From Excoecaria cochinchinensis (taxonomy: Eukaryota; Streptophyta; Magnoliopsida; Malpighiales; Euphorbiaceae), in NCBI GenBank assembly GCA_947683425.1, contig CANTUQ010000055.1, positions 5,382,001 through 5,446,000 of the forward strand: a DNA stretch of 64,000 bases, given 5' to 3'. Numbering within the stretch: the first letter of the stretch is position 1; every line of letters begins with the position of its first letter. A program made the position numbers and the translations under genes. The notes beneath the pieces are model-generated. The model was given only the letters and a program-made list of their open reading frames with translations. It did not search any database and was not told where the DNA came from. Positions 11,059 through 24,247 of this stretch are shown here, one piece after another.

Positions 11059-12121
11059 TGTTAGTGGTTATGCCCTAGGCCAAACATTTGGACCTTGATG
11101 TAATCATTACATTTTCATTTATATAATGGTTTTCTTCGCATTGATATTATTGGCATGTTACATTATTGTAATGTTTATGAATAACAATGTTATTCATGTT
11201 GTCCCTAGTCATTTATCAATAAAGGGCATAAAGATAAATTAAGACTAGTATAGATTTGCATTGATAATCATGGGATGATTATATATGTTGATATAAATCA
11301 AATCTATATGTACTTGCTAGAGAACAAAGTACTGGATAGACCCACTATAAGATCACTTCATGGGTTAATGTCATAAGTGATCTTATAATAGATATATTAT
11401 TGAATCCTTTGACCTGAGGTTATCATAGTTTCCTACATAAGGATCATCATGTTTTGACATAATCAAACGTTATCTTTAATCGGATAATTATAAAGTTTAT
11501 GATCGGACATAGTGAGAATTATGCGGAGGAAAGTGAATAATCAAGATGGAATTTGTCCCTCTCTAATGAGAGAGATATCTATTGGGCCCCTCGATAAGTA
11601 GGACTGTAAAATGCATGGCCGTGCTCGAATGAATTGATAGTGTCATCAATGTCATTTGAATTTATTAGTCTGCTTAGTGATCGAGAAATTATATGTTTGA
11701 ACATTTTAAGTTTGACATGGACCATGACTTATGTTCAAACAAGATATCGTGTGACAAAAGGATAATAACATGTTCTATTGTCAGGTTAAAATCGGACTAA
11801 CGATATTTATATTATTTGGGTAGTCATAATGTCTTGCTAGAGACCAATTATGACTTGTGGGCTTTTATGGGATTAGGCCCACTGCCAACATAATATAAAC
11901 CTATTGGGTCACACACCAAGAGCAAAATGAACAGAATGGATTTTATTGGGTTATTTCGGAATAAAATATAAATATAGGTATTTATATTTAATTTCGAAAT
12001 TACATATTTATATATATATGTATTTATACATATAAATATCTCTTATTTTGAATATGAGATAATAATATGTATTAATATATTATTTCTTATTATTTTGAAT
12101 AAGAAATAAATAAATAAATAA

Positions 12122-12166
<45 letters not shown>

Positions 12167-12717
12167 TATGTATATATATATATTATATCTTAATTTTGAA
12201 TTAAGAGAAAATATTCTCATTTATCTTTTCCTAAGAGGAAAAGGATTTGAAATATATATACAGTTATATATGGGATATAGGTTAGGAAAAGAAGTTTAAC
12301 CCTAATAAAACACTAATCACGTTATTCTAAATAACAAGGATTAGAGTGGCTGTATTCAGTTTTATCTTTGAGAAAGAAAGAAAAGAAAACAGAGCTAACG
12401 TTTCTTCTTTGAGAAAGAAAGAAAAGAAAACCAGCCACCATTATTCTTTGAGAAAGAAAGTAAAGAAAATCCATTCGCATTCAAGGGAGCTTGCACCCCT
12501 GCATCTTTTGTTCATTTATTCGTGCGTGTGGATACCGATAGAGGACGTTCGTGTTAAAGGCAGCGTCTTCAGTCCGGATTAAAGGAGTTAATATCATTCT
12601 AAAGGTTAGTAATTTTAATCTCTTCCTTTTGAATCAATCAAAAATACTTGGATCCTGTTTCAGGTTTCGATTTTATTCCGCTGCGTTGATGTTGATTTAA
12701 TCCGTTGAAACCCAACA
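11059..12717 (+). mobile_element. Copia-type solo LTR nested in the L1 LTR
   Basis: It starts TGTTAGTGGTTATG and ends CCGTTGAAACCCAACA, preceded by a TTCCGCTGCG motif often seen near plant Copia LTR ends. Flanking 5-mers are AACAC (11054-11058) and AACAA (12718-12722), a TSD with one mismatch. There is no coding region. It includes a TA microsatellite and a repeated TTTGAGAAAGAAAG segment at 12366-12460. L1 sequence resumes on both sides. The superfamily call rests on terminal motifs only. Confidence 0.75.
12127..12162. repeat. (TA)n microsatellite
   Basis: About 18 TA units inside the Copia-type LTR. Confidence 0.9.
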
Positions 12718-14687
12718 AACAAAACATCCATACCAAGAATCCCAAATAAATCATTCCACTAACAATATCCATTTACACATCTACAATATCAACAATATTC
12801 GTCATTCATTTCAATCGCACCCACGTTATGCATTCATATATGCGGTACAACATGCCTAGGTTACTCATGAGATCAGCACATATCAATACTCATCCATAAA
12901 CCATCCTTCACAGAGTTATATCTATTGTTATTCACCAGTTAGATCACCAATCCTAACCATACTCATAAGTTTTCCCAAAGACAACTACTTATATAACCAT
13001 TTAATTACCCTAAACAGGCATAATAAGCTGAGGGGGAGGGTAGGGGATGGAACCGGACCAACCAAGGGCCCAAAAATAAAGAAATAAAGGCTAATACAGG
13101 TTTTTCTATCGCGAATTCGCGACCCTTGCCGGGCTCGCGACAGAGGCTCACCTCAGCTATCCAAACAAACTGCTTTACGCCCCTGACTTGTGTTGCCTAA
13201 ACCAACCTCTAAACCTCATTTTTAGCCAAAACTTCCTTCTTAAAAAATGTTCCCTAGGATGCTAAGATTCCAATTAAACAAATTTCAGATCAATTGGACA
13301 TCTACAGATTCAGATAGGATCTAAACAACCTATAGTGCTCCCCTGAACCCGGCCAGAGAAGATAGCTCTACTTCATGACCACATTTAAGATCCTTAAAGG
13401 TAAAATTAGCTCAAACCTATTTCTAAGACATTTGTAGGGATATGTCTTAGCTTTCAAAAGGCACTAGTTTCATATCTATTGGAGTTCTAAAACTCACAAT
13501 ACGGCCTAATAACCGAAGAGAGGCCAAGTGCATTCTAACCCAGTTTTCACCCAAAAACCTATTCACATGCACCAATAAATAAATTAAACCAACACTTACT
13601 ACCATTATCATATATCATCAATAACACATTCAAGAAACTTATAATACACCTAAATATACTAAAATTCATACATAAAATGGAGAGTTTCCCAAACCTGGAA
13701 ATCGAAGATCCAAAGTCACTTTCTAGCTTCTATTTACAATCTTTTCCTTTCCCTTGAGCTTCCTCTTGTTACCACCAACTTGCACAAACCAAAACCCAGA
13801 AAATCACTCAATCCAAACTCTAACATATCCCAATCAAAAGCAAGTAAAGGAGCAGAAGAACCACACACACACACAAGCCAAACTAACTCTTACCTCTCCA
13901 ATCTTGCTCTAATGCTCACCCAAAACCACCTCTAAACAAGCACCACATCCAGCCAAAAGAGAAGCAAGGAGGAAGAGCAAAGAATGACGAAAGGAAGAAG
14001 AAGAGGAAAAAGAAGATGAATGGCGTGAGGAGGAAGAGGAGAACGGGAAGAGGAGGTGACTTACAGCTGGTTTCTCTCTCTTTGCCTATTTAATTCCCAC
14101 TTATCCCTTAAGCCACATGTCACTTTCCCATAGGTAGGTCAACCTAAGCTCACCTCAATTCCCATACTCTCACCTACACACAATTCATTTCCCTTACTCA
14201 TACCCTACTTCCCTATCTTATGCACACACACTAGTACCTCTTATAATAATATCTTCATAGTACTAAACTTAAGTCACACCCTAACATTTCCTTATAACCC
14301 ACTTTTCCCATTGGTCCAACTAATTCACTTTGACTTCTCTATTCAAGTCACCATACACACCCACATACTAAATCACTTCTCATAAAAATATCCTACATCT
14401 TTAATTCCATACCCATAATCCACTTGATAATTATTTCTCTTATGTAAATATCTCCAAGGTACCATACCTACAACCCACACTATAAAGCCTCTTAACCCAC
14501 TTATATCCTACCTCCGTACACTACAAGCACACCATAATAATTCCTTCACTTAACTCATTTAATTAATTTCTTAGCAAATAAATCCTTATTATCTATATTA
14601 CTCATGTACAAATTACCGAATTACCCTCACTCACTCCGACTGAGCAAGCATATTCCGACTAGGCCCAGTTTGGGGTGTGACAGAGAA

Positions 14688-16445
14688 TCGTCCGGTGTGC
14701 ATCTTTGCCCCCTGGTCAATGAGCATATGCCTTTTGCTATGATCTGTACAGCTTTTTCCGCTTAGTACTCTGTCTCATGTCCTGCATTACACACTATTTG
14801 CCTGAAGATAGGTTATCCAAAGTAATGCCGCTTTATCGGTCCAGACATTGGAAGTCATTATTTTAAAGGTAGTGCATCCCTTGTGAATTTTCACACTAGC
14901 TTTTCTTTGAGGGAAATGCGTCCTTTTAGGGATTTTCACATAACTCTATGCCTTATTTTTGCCTGAAATGGACCCAACCACTCCAGCGGCTTTTATTCAT
15001 TTTATTTTTTTGTATGATAGACTGCCTGTTTCTAGGTTTTCACCCCGCCCTTTGGCCTAACTTTTGTTTAGAGAGTCAGTTACGGTTTTCATCTCTAACG
15101 GCCTCTTTTTTTTGGTGAAGGGTAGGAGGAGGAGCATTTGTCAAATGAAGTTTTATCATTACCACCCTAAATGAAGCTTGTTCCAGCATATGTCCTTATG
15201 CATGCCGCAGATTTCTCATGGCTATTCAATTGCATGTAGCTTATGTATGTTTTCCTATTTATATGCACCATATAGCAACAATAATAATCATGTCTAGACA
15301 TGTGATGCAAAAACACAAGTTTTATTCAATCTCAAAGAGTAACACCTTGGGCACATTCGACTCCCGTTATCAATCAGCCCTCTCGGGTTTTCTTAATTGA
15401 ATATTTTCTTTCAGCCCTTAATTTTTGCCCATGATGTCCTTTCTTTTCTTTTTATAGTTTTCATCCTAGCAGGGCGCCCAATTTTAGCAAGATCGCTTTT
15501 TTTATATTTTCGACCCGTGGGGTATTTATTATTATTTTTCTTTTTTTTTTAGCCTTTGCCATGGGGTCTACTTCAACCTGTCGTGGTTGCTTGAATTCTT
15601 GAATCCTTCATCATTGTTTTAGCCTGGATAGTTGCTGGCAATGCCTCTTCCGATAGTGGCTTTTCAACACAAAAGGCTTAATCTTGACCTTTGTGTAAAC
15701 TACCTGAGTCGACGAGCTCTCTTTTTGTAACTTGACCGTGAAAGCTCGCATTTTGCCACTTTGTTTTTTTTTTTTTTTATTTTGGTCACTCAATTTTTGA
15801 GGTAGCTCTCAATGGTTGAAATTGGGTTGCAGGTTGGCCTCATATGGTTTAGGCCAAAACTGTGGGTTTTCCTTTCTTTTATTTTTGCTTTTCTTCTCTT
15901 TTTTTTCTCTCTTTCTTTTCTTTTTTTTTCTTTTTTTTTTGTGAAGGCCCAGAGCTTCATTTGTCTTGAATTTGATAGTCTAGCTCCTGAGGCAGCACCT
16001 TAAGGATTGAAGCTTTGTTTTGCTTGGCTGCATTATATGCGTTCTAGATGCTGAAGAAGCAAAGGAATGGATTTTGGAAATCTCGATTGCTATTAGGTTG
16101 ACATAGTGAAGTAGGTTGTCCTGGTATGTCATTTCAGGTCCGGGCAAAGGCGTTTTTCTTTTTTTTTTTCTTCTTTTTTCTTATTGTTATTATTTTCTTT
16201 TATCTCTCAAATTTTATCTCACTTCATGAGTTAGGTTGGATGCAACCAAGATGTTTTTTCTTTGAGATTGAATGAAATAGTATTTTTTGAAACAATGCCT
16301 TGATCATGATTATTACTATGCATGATGCGATAAGATATGACAATGCATACATAAGAAAAGCCCATACTATTAAAATAACTAGAGAAACAAGTGCATAGTT
16401 CAGGAACACACTTTATATCATAAAAAGAATGGCATTGTGACAACT
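14688..16445 (-). mobile_element. L2 element interior, non-coding, right part
   Basis: This is the continuation of 7759-9219 after the solo L1 LTR. It is AT-rich with long pyrimidine runs on the plus strand (15530-15580, 15880-15945, 16155-16205). No pol motifs are seen. It connects the gag scrap at 16446 with the 3' LTR at 1090-7758, so most of gag and all of pol have been lost. Confidence 0.4.
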
Positions 16446-16649
16446 CTAATTCTTTCTTTTTTCTTCTAAGCCAGGCATCAATTCTTGAATACGATCTCTT
16501 AAAGGATGACAGCAGTCTATTCTATGCTCTGTGTACTGGTGATATGCACAATACCAGTCTGTTCTGTGTCTAGGCTGTCCTTGACTTGGGGCAGGCAGGC
16601 TGGCAAGGGTTATAACTTCCCTTCCTTTATGAGACGGGTGCAGTGCCAA
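16446..16649 (-). pseudogene. Gag C-terminal fragment (Tat/Ogre-like nucleocapsid region)
   Basis: A 67-codon minus-strand frame contains WYCAYHQYTEHRIDCCHPLR and then DRIQELMPG. The pattern Cys-x2-His, then His, then Cys and a leucine-rich DRIQEL helix matches the end of gag in Tat-lineage Ty3/gypsy elements (typically C-x2-H-x6-H-x4-C-x2-L then I-x2-L). The fragment is cut on both sides: upstream capsid sequence is missing and pol is absent downstream. It agrees in strand with the 3' LTR at 1090-7758. Confidence 0.55.
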
Positions 16650-17589
16650 GACAATGGCCTACCCGGGAGAGTGAGGTGGCATCGAGTCGTTCCTATGGCT
16701 GAGACTTCTTGTCAAAATTGCTTTTAAAAAAACATCAAAGGTTTGTGGCCACTGGCGCGTGGGCGTTGGGGGGAGAGCCCCTAACCCAGCACGCGCGGCC
16801 TGACACACAGCCTGGAAGTCCCTCGCCTCCAGGCTGCCGAAAATGCGCTTGTTACCCCAAAATCGGAATTTTAAGCCCAAATTGGACTCTAAATTATATT
16901 TTTCAAGATTTTTCACAATAAATCTGGATTTCACACTTAATTAAGGTAGAATTTGATTAAAATTCAATTTTTTTTTTCCTAAATTAACTAGGTTTTTTAC
17001 CAAAAATCATAAAAATTGAAAATAAAAAAAAAAAGAGAAAAAGGGGGAGACATTTTGGGTTGCGATTTCTTTTCTTTTTTTCTTCAAGAGAGCTTTTGGC
17101 TGTATTTTTTTAATTTACTTCTTCTTCAAGAGAATTTTTAAGGTTTCACAATTAATTCTTTTTAATCAAAAATTATTCTTGAGAAAAAAGAAAACATTTC
17201 TTTGTTATTGGGAATCTTAATTTTCTTCCATTATTTTTTGAACAAGCATTTTGCAATTATTTTTCTAGAGAGAAAGTTTTGATTTTTCTTATTTTTGATT
17301 TAATTCTTACGGATCTTGACAAACAAATCATTCATTTTCTTTCCTCCATCGAATTCGAATTCTAAGGGTAAATATTTTGGGCTCGATTTTATATTTTATA
17401 TTTTTTATTATTTTTTATTTACAGTCAATTAATCACCACATAGATCTTTGAATCTTTTGATTATTTATTTATTTTATGTGATTTTAGTTATAGATTTAAC
17501 ATTCTGTAATATTTTTTTGATTTTGTTTTTTTATTCTATTTATTTTCTTAATTGTTCATCCTCTATTTTTATTTTTACTTTTACTTTTG

Positions 17590-17590
<1 letters not shown>

Positions 17591-17627
<37 letters not shown>

Positions 17628-17628
17628 T
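17591..17628. repeat. (ATT)n microsatellite
   Basis: About 12 ATT units inside the plus L2 LTR. Confidence 0.9.
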
Positions 17629-17942
17629 ATGTTCTTATGTGTGTTGATTTATTAATTTATTAATTTATTTGTTTCATTATGTCATTTAATTTATTTGTCA
17701 TTCATAATGCACTTTTTATCATTTCATTTATTTTAATTCATTTTTTTATTATTTTATGTGTTCTAATTGATTATTGATTTAATTACTAACATTAATTTTA
17801 TTCTTATTTATTGTGGTTCCAATATTTGATTTTCCTTTTTTAAGCACTCTCACAATCGAAAGAAGAGATCCAGGAGATTCATTTGGCTTGATTTATTATT
17901 TTCATTGCTTTTTATCATTTTTTTCTTTTATTTATTTGTCAT

Positions 17943-19184
17943 TAGAGGTGGCAAATGGGTGGGTTGGGCGGGTTTGGGTTGGGTTATAAATGGGTTGGGT
18001 CGTAAATGGGTGGGTCATAAACGGGTCAAAAATATATGGGTCATAAATGGGTCAATACCCAAATGGGTTGGGTGGGTTTGGGTCGACCCATTTGATATTT
18101 TTTTAATGAAAAATAATTATCGATATAATAACGGAATACTAAAAAAAATATTATAAAAATGTTGGCCCAAATGGGTCGGTTGAGATTCAAACGGATCGGG
18201 ATATCGGTTAACTTATAACTGTCCAATTTACTATTCATTTGGTAAAAATTTTGGTAGTATAACGACTATATATATAACATACCCTTCATGCTATTCAAAC
18301 AATCCATAGTCACACATAGGGGTACAAAAACACAATAATTCATAAATCAAGTAGCCATTTTTCCATTTTTAAGCCAATTATCTAATCCTAAATTATTACA
18401 CTCACTTTCTAAACTCAATTTCTCCAAAAATTAATTTTATAATTCTTAAAATATATAAATTAGTCTCCCTGCAAAATTTCAGCTCAAACAGAGTCCGTTT
18501 CTCGATCTGCTACATTTAAATCAGTCAGTTTTGACAATTTTCAGTGTTACCAAAAAATTAATTTTTCGCTGTCAAAAATTTCTAAATATTAATCTAAGTC
18601 TATATATATAATTAAAATAATTTTTAGAGTCATTTGCTATTTTTAGAGGTCTAGTCAAATTTTGGTCAAACCGGGTAACCTTTAAAATGAGCCGGTTTTT
18701 TTTTTATTTTTGACTTTTGAAGATTTATTTGAGTTCATTTTTTTCCCACATTCTACCCTCGGACTCCTTGTGACTAGTATTTTCCGATGGTCAAATAAAA
18801 TATTTTTTTACTTCCGGGTGTAATTTTTGTCTTTAGTACACTATTTTCCATTGAAAAATACTATTCACGACTAACCCGATAACTCGGCCATTACAAATCT
18901 AACCAACAAAATACGCATACCCATTACACAATAATAATACAGCGGGACAGTTTAAGCAAAATATTTTGTTCATTAAGGTAAAAGTTTTTAATATTAAAGA
19001 AATAATGAAAAAAAAAAAACACCCATTGGGTCAAGGAAGAATGACCCAAATGGGTTGTATTTTATGTGGGTAGATTTTGGGTGGGTTTAAATGGGTCAAT
19101 TTTTTAGTTGGGTTGGGTTTGGGTCAATTTTTTTTGGGTGGGTTTGGGTGAGTTGTTGGGTTTGGGTTAATTTTGACACCTCTA
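17943..19184. mobile_element. hAT-type non-autonomous transposon, 1242 bp
   Basis: The terminal inverted repeats are TAGAGGTGGCAAA and, inverted, TAGAGGTGTCAAA. Flanking 8-mers TTTGTCAT (17935-17942) and CTTGTCAT (19185-19192) form an 8 bp TSD with one mismatch. Both ends are packed with GGGTTGGGT/AATGGGT repeats (17950-18080 and 19020-19165). No transposase frame is present. Confidence 0.85.
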
Positions 19185-19227
19185 CTTGTCATATAATTTG
19201 TATTAAAATTATTTATTTTATGCACGT

Positions 19228-21331
19228 TGTGACGCGCGCCGGATCCCCGCGACTGCCCCTCTGACCTCCCAGCTTGAGGGCGATCGAGCAATTGAGGGTC
19301 CGTTAGCAACTTGCAATGAATTGCGAGTGCGTCTATTTTGGGCAACAAGGAGGTTTCATGGAGTCGCCACCTAATAGAACATTGAAAAAGTTTCTCTTGC
19401 CTCGGAGAGCCTAAAACTGCGCTTAGTATCCATTTTGGGCCAACCAAAGGGGTCTTGGAGGGTAAACCTCTTGCCCTAAGGAGCCTAGGATCAACGTCAA
19501 AGTCTCGTGACACAAGAGGTGTCTTGGAGGTCATAGTTCCAATGAGTGATCGGATAGAACTCTCGCCTCTTTGAGCCTAAAGACCAGAGCTGGGTTCGGG
19601 ACTTCTCATCTATTTCTACCTTGATTATTTTATGATCAAAATTTAAATTTCATTAATTCGCTCTCTCTCCACACAATGCAATTGAATCAAAGCGCATTTA
19701 TTCACATTTGGAAGCGGTAAATGAACGATTAAATAATGAAAGCGATAAATTATAATAACACAAGGAGCGGAATACAACTCCCTTTATAAATGTGCGATAC
19801 ATACACAAATCGGGGCATGGCTTATTTTGAGCACTTTGGTCCCCTCATGCAACATTATTAAAATGGATATTTTTATTGTGAGGATTTTATTGGATAAAGA
19901 ATGGGACATTGGGTCCTTGATTTTATGAAGAATTCAATTTATTTAATATAAAACGTTTGGCCTATTTTACATTAGCGAGAAACACAACAATTTTGTCATA
20001 TACAGGAAAAGCAATAAATAAATACATGGAATATGTATAAAATAGGAAGATAGGGAACTAAACCAGACAAGCTCTCCAAATACATGAAGACTCCCTCGAG
20101 CTCCATCCAGTCTAAGAAACGGAAACATACTCTCACAAAACAAGTCAAAGAGATGTTAAAATACAGAAGAAAGGTTACAAATAAACATAAAAATTTGTGA
20201 GAACAAAGAGGAAAAAAGGAAAAAGATTAAAAATGTGGGACAGAGCCCACCGACGGGCTATGTTGAATGACCGGCGGACGTCGGTCAAGATGACCCATAT
20301 CCCCGTCGCTCACTCAAAAGAAGCCGTCTGCGGGGGTGACCGACGGGTTATGCTCGAAGACATCCGACGGGCGTCGGTCACAGCAGATGACCCGTCGGTC
20401 ACCTCTGTCCCAGAAAATAGAAGTTTTTCAAAAATCAATCAAAAGCAATTTTACACAATTTTAAGAAGAATAATAACGAGAAATAAAAATAAAGGCAAAA
20501 GCAAGGATAATATCGAAAATGAAGCTAAAAAAAAGGACCAAAAAAGGGGTCCGAAATATTTACCCTCAGAATAACCTTTTTGGTTGGATTCTTTGTTGTT
20601 GTATGGCTCCCCGCACGCTCCACGAGAAAACAAGATAAAAATCAAGGATGAGGAAAATAGCTTGTTTCCTTCTTGATTTTTATAAAAACTGGATTTTTGG
20701 AATCAAAACCTTAGGAAAAACCAATTAAATTTAGTTGCTTTTAATGGTTTGATTCTTGAATCAATTAAATCTTTTAGAAATGTGTTTGTTGGAAGAGAGA
20801 GAAAACACACACGAATTTTGGCAGAGTTTTCCCTTTTAGAAATTTTTCCAACCCTTTTCATGAGAAAATTCAAAGCTTTTATAGGCCAGGCACGACCGAC
20901 GGGCGTCTGTGGTGGCGACGGGCGTCGAAAGAATCCTACTGACACAAGGATTCATCCGACGGCCCTGCCACTTTGACCGACGGGCGTCAGAAGAATCCTT
21001 TTTACACAAGGATTCATTTGACATCCCTGCCACCATGACCGACGGGCGTCGGAAGAATCCTTCTGACACAAGGATTCATCCGACGGGTCGACCTCCTACC
21101 GATGGACTTGCCGCTCACCGACGGGCTGGCCGTCGCTTGAGAAAAACATGCTTTTTGGTCTTTAAAACTCCCCGGTTTTCTCCCCTTCTGCCTACGAAAG
21201 GTAAAATGGATTCGTTTCTCGCGGAACATGGGATTAAAGCCTCCAAATCCAAACCGTTTGTACAGGCTCGGATATCAATTTCATCATAGGGTAATCTCTG
21301 ATCCGGACCGCTCCGGGACACGGTGCTCGCA
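19228..21331 (-). mobile_element. Solo LTR of family L2, 2104 bp
   Basis: The left end is TGTGACGCGCGCC and the right end is GGTGCTCGCA, flanked by a perfect 5 bp TSD CACGT (19223-19227 and 21332-21336). It sits inside the plus L2 LTR, 36 bp beyond the hAT TSD. Its interior has a TGGAGTCGCCA unit at 19359 and GACGGGCGTC islands at 20240-20410 and 20890-21130. No internal region remains. Confidence 0.9.
20895..21100. repeat. 62-63 bp tandem repeat with GACGGGCGTC core
   Basis: About three units of CCGACGGGCGTC, then AGAAGAATCC, then GACACAAGGATTCATCCGAC. The AAGAATCC and GGATTC parts are themselves inverted and can pair. Confidence 0.85.
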
Positions 21332-22031
21332 CACGTTTCATTGAAATCACAAGAATATTTATATTAATAAATTTGGTATTTTATAATAAAATGGGACCAA
21401 TATCCTAATTTTAGCCAATAAAATCTCATTTTTAAAAGGATAGTTAATTTTTATAAAATGGAATCGCTCATCCCAGTTTTCTTAATAATGCCTAAAAATA
21501 AATTTTCAATTTTTAAGTGTGCATGACGGAACCAATGTTCCTATCCTAATTAATACCCCATTTTATGCTTGTTATTTAATTATTTATTTATTTATTTTAG
21601 CTTTCTATTTTTTGGGGGATTCTATTTTTGTTCCAATTTTCATCTTTTAATTTATTTTTATTTTATTTATTTATTATTTTTATCGCTTTCTTCGATGCTT
21701 GTTGTGCACCTTAATTAAATTTCATGACATGTGAGAGAGAGATGGAAAATTAATTGTTAAAGGCTCATTTATAATTTAACCAAGGCATTAATAAGAGTGA
21801 AGTTCTGAACCAGTTTCTGGTTTAAACCTCCGATGTTAGATGAAATTTTTCAATTTTTGTAAATTGGATGGCGACTCCAAAATATGTCAAAGGTGCCTAA
21901 AGGTTTCATGGGATTAGAAGAACTTCCCTAATGTTCTATTGAGTAGGGATTCCAAAATATCTCATGTTATCTAAAATCTAGACATGAACCCTCTCGGACC
22001 CGAAAAGCAGGCCTTCGGGGAGCGCATCACA

Positions 22032-23772
22032 AAAGGGAAGCGAGATAAAAGAAACAAAAAAAAAAGACAATAAAATAAGGTAACCCGATGAAATCGTGGG
22101 TAATAATCTCCGAGTTTCAACTCACGGGAGGAACATTCACAAAAACAGACATTTTAGTCCAATAAGCAAACATTTTAGTCCAATAAAAATAAAGAGAAAA
22201 TAACTCATTAGTAAAGTCATAAAAATATTTAAATAAATAAACAACTATTATGGAATTAAAGAAAACAGAGACATTAAAGCATTAAAGGCAGAAAATAAAG
22301 CTATATGCTTAAATAAAATGAAATTAAAACAACGCATAAAATATAGTATTAAAAATACTAAAAGAAAACACATCAAAATAAACCACAAGAGGACAAATAG
22401 TGTCCACAAACGGGCACACAAGAGACATACGGGCAGCCAAGAGCGCGACAGACGGGGAAGGAGGAGGAATTTCGCTACATCCCATCTCTCGCTTGAGAGA
22501 CGGGCGTCTGTCACTCCTTCTTCCCGTTTGTCAAGCGTAGAAGGCAAAGATAGCTCAAAACCCCATTAACATTATTTCAAGCTCAAAATTTATACTTAAG
22601 ACATCCTAATCATGCATATAAATGACCTAAAACATGCTAGAAATAATTATAAGGCCCTAGGAACCTATTTAACCAAATAAAACATGAAATCACAAAGCTT
22701 ACATAAAATCATATATTTAAAACTCAAAGCATATTACACGTTATTTATTCAAATTTAAACATGAAACAAATGATTTAAGACCAAAATATTTACCCTTAAA
22801 TTATTTATTTCATTTTTGGAGAATCAGGAAGTACTTGGTGTCCCCTTGGATTCAAGAAAATGATTTGAAATTAGGAGAGCAACCATTTTCTCTCTCTACA
22901 AAATGTTCTTCCGATTTATTGATTTCTAAGAGAGATTAATACTCTAATAGAAGATCAAAAATTAAAGAAGATGATAAAAAATGTTTGACTGATGTAAAGC
23001 TTTTGAATTTATCCACTCAAACAGAAAATATATTTTATCTCTCTCTCTCCTCTCTTTCTTTTTCTCTTCTGTGTTCTCTAGTAAATAATCACGAAAAAAA
23101 TAAGTTATCCAAGAGTAGAGAATTTATTTCTCTATCTCAAAAAACACTTTTTCCGTTTCTCCTTTTTAGGAATTACTCCTTTTTTCCCTAAGAAATTTCA
23201 ACCGAAAAGAGTAGTCCCCTTTCTTTCTCTTTTTGATTTTGCTTTTGTAAAAGATGGAAGGTCCTTGATTTCCTAGGTTTTTTTATCTTATTTTTAGGAA
23301 ACCAAAACAAATCTTCCCTTTCAAAAACTTAAAAATCTTCAAGACCCCAAAAAATTAACTTTTGAAATCAAAAATATTTACCCCCGATTTTTTGCTGCTG
23401 GAAATGCATCAATCTAGGTTCAGATCATGACAGACAAGCATCCCTAAAGCTAAGGACAGCCATCCTTCAAGCACGTTATTAGAAACTATGAAAATTCCAT
23501 GGACAGGAGAAGAGTCAGTCCCTGCAAAGGGCAAGCACACAGAGGCAGGCGACGAACGAGCGTTCTTAGCTCTAGGGACGAGCATCCGTCAATCAAACCC
23601 CAATTTTCCTACAATTAAAACCCCTCTTTTTAATTCTAGCAAAAGAAAAAGGGATTTTTCATAGAAAAACTTAAAGAAAAGTCAGCATATTTCGTTCTCC
23701 TTCTGTGATACAAGTATCGATATCATCATCGGGTAATCTATAACCTGGGCTACCTCGGACCCAGTGTCTACA
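22032..23772 (-). mobile_element. L2 LTR, minus orientation, truncated by the plus L2 LTR
   Basis: The right end CCCAGTGTCTACA at 23772 is the inverse of the L2 start TGTAGACAC. Homology to the inverse of the solo copy begins immediately after 22031 (compare 22032-22130 with about 38910-39015 inverted). The plus L2 LTR is therefore inserted in, or joined inside, this LTR. About 1.74 kb is present. The missing left part was not located. Confidence 0.7.
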
Positions 23773-23930
23773 CCTTAGAGAAGGCCTCTCCGAAGGGCTT
23801 ACAGCACTTGCCTCAGCATGCATCATAGGATCAGCCTCTGGTCGAGTCAGAGGAAGATGAGTGATGATCGGAGCCAAAGGTTGATCGACTTTAAAAACTT
23901 TTGCATTCGGAGCCTAACAGGCTAACCAAA

Positions 23931-24028
23931 TTAATCCTCAACAAGGGTTGAATTCTTCCTCTTGCCTTCCAAGGACCTCTTTATACGCTCAGCAATCTCC
24001 CTAACTAGATTATCTATAAGGGCTAAAG
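23931..24028 (-). pseudogene. Last exon-like piece of the antisense extra ORF
   Basis: Minus-strand reading after a TTTTTGCAG acceptor gives LALIDNLVREIAERIKRSLE, then GKRKNSTLVED and a TAA at 23931-23933. This is a basic, helical C-terminus. It lies about 1.1 kb downstream (in its own direction) of the conserved domain at 25120-25650, plausibly as the final exon of the same protein. The link between the two is inferred from strand, spacing and the splice acceptor; no intermediate exon was identified. Confidence 0.35.
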
Positions 24029-24247
24029 CTGCAAAAACAAACAAAAAGTTCAAAATTCATTTAAAATTGCATCTCGAAATTCTATTAGCTGATGAGATTG
24101 GTATCTAGACTAAGAGCTGTCTTTTTTGGCATTTCATGTTGCTATTCTTTTTAAATGCAATATTCTTAAACTCTAGCCTGGCCCTAAAGCTGGTAGCACA
24201 AAATTTCTTTTTAGAGTTTTGGCCTATATGAGATCTTAACAATGTTA

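Larger units (their letters stand above)
9220..14682 (-). mobile_element. Solo LTR of family L1, with a Copia-type solo LTR nested in it
   Basis: The termini read TGTAATACCCC (9220) and GGGGTGTGACA (14682), and a perfect 5 bp TSD GAGAA flanks them at 9215-9219 and 14683-14687. Without the nested insert (11059-12717 plus its TSD) the length is about 3.8 kb, matching the 3866 bp LTR at 45694-49559. No internal region is present, so this is a solo LTR left by LTR-LTR recombination. Sense is minus, by comparison with the primer site at 50794. Internal landmarks in order are the hairpin pair (9648), TACCTTACGGGTAC repeats (10155-10240), the palindrome TTAGGCATGCCTAA (10374) and the TCGCGA cassette (10618). 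Confidence 0.93.
16735..22031 (+). mobile_element. L2 LTR, plus orientation, 5' end missing, with two nested insertions
   Basis: It ends GGGGAGCGCATCACA at 22031, like the plus L2 LTR ending at 39744. The sequence from 16735 follows the L2 order (GC-rich island, TC-rich stretch with TTCTTCAAGAGA, AT-rich part, TGGCGACTCC unit). Without the hAT (17943-19184) and the solo L2 LTR (19228-21331) about 1.94 kb remain, roughly 0.25 kb short of full length. The TGTAGACACC start is not present. The left breakpoint lies near 16735, next to the minus-strand gag scrap. Confidence 0.65.

Noticed and set aside
18240..19010. Central part of the hAT element as a separate nested insertion
   Set aside because: It differs in composition from the GGGTTGGGT-rich ends, but I found no terminal motifs or TSD to define an insertion.
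20197..21321. Several ORFs of 64-126 codons
   Set aside because: All are inside the solo L2 LTR and reflect its GACGGGCGTC repeats.
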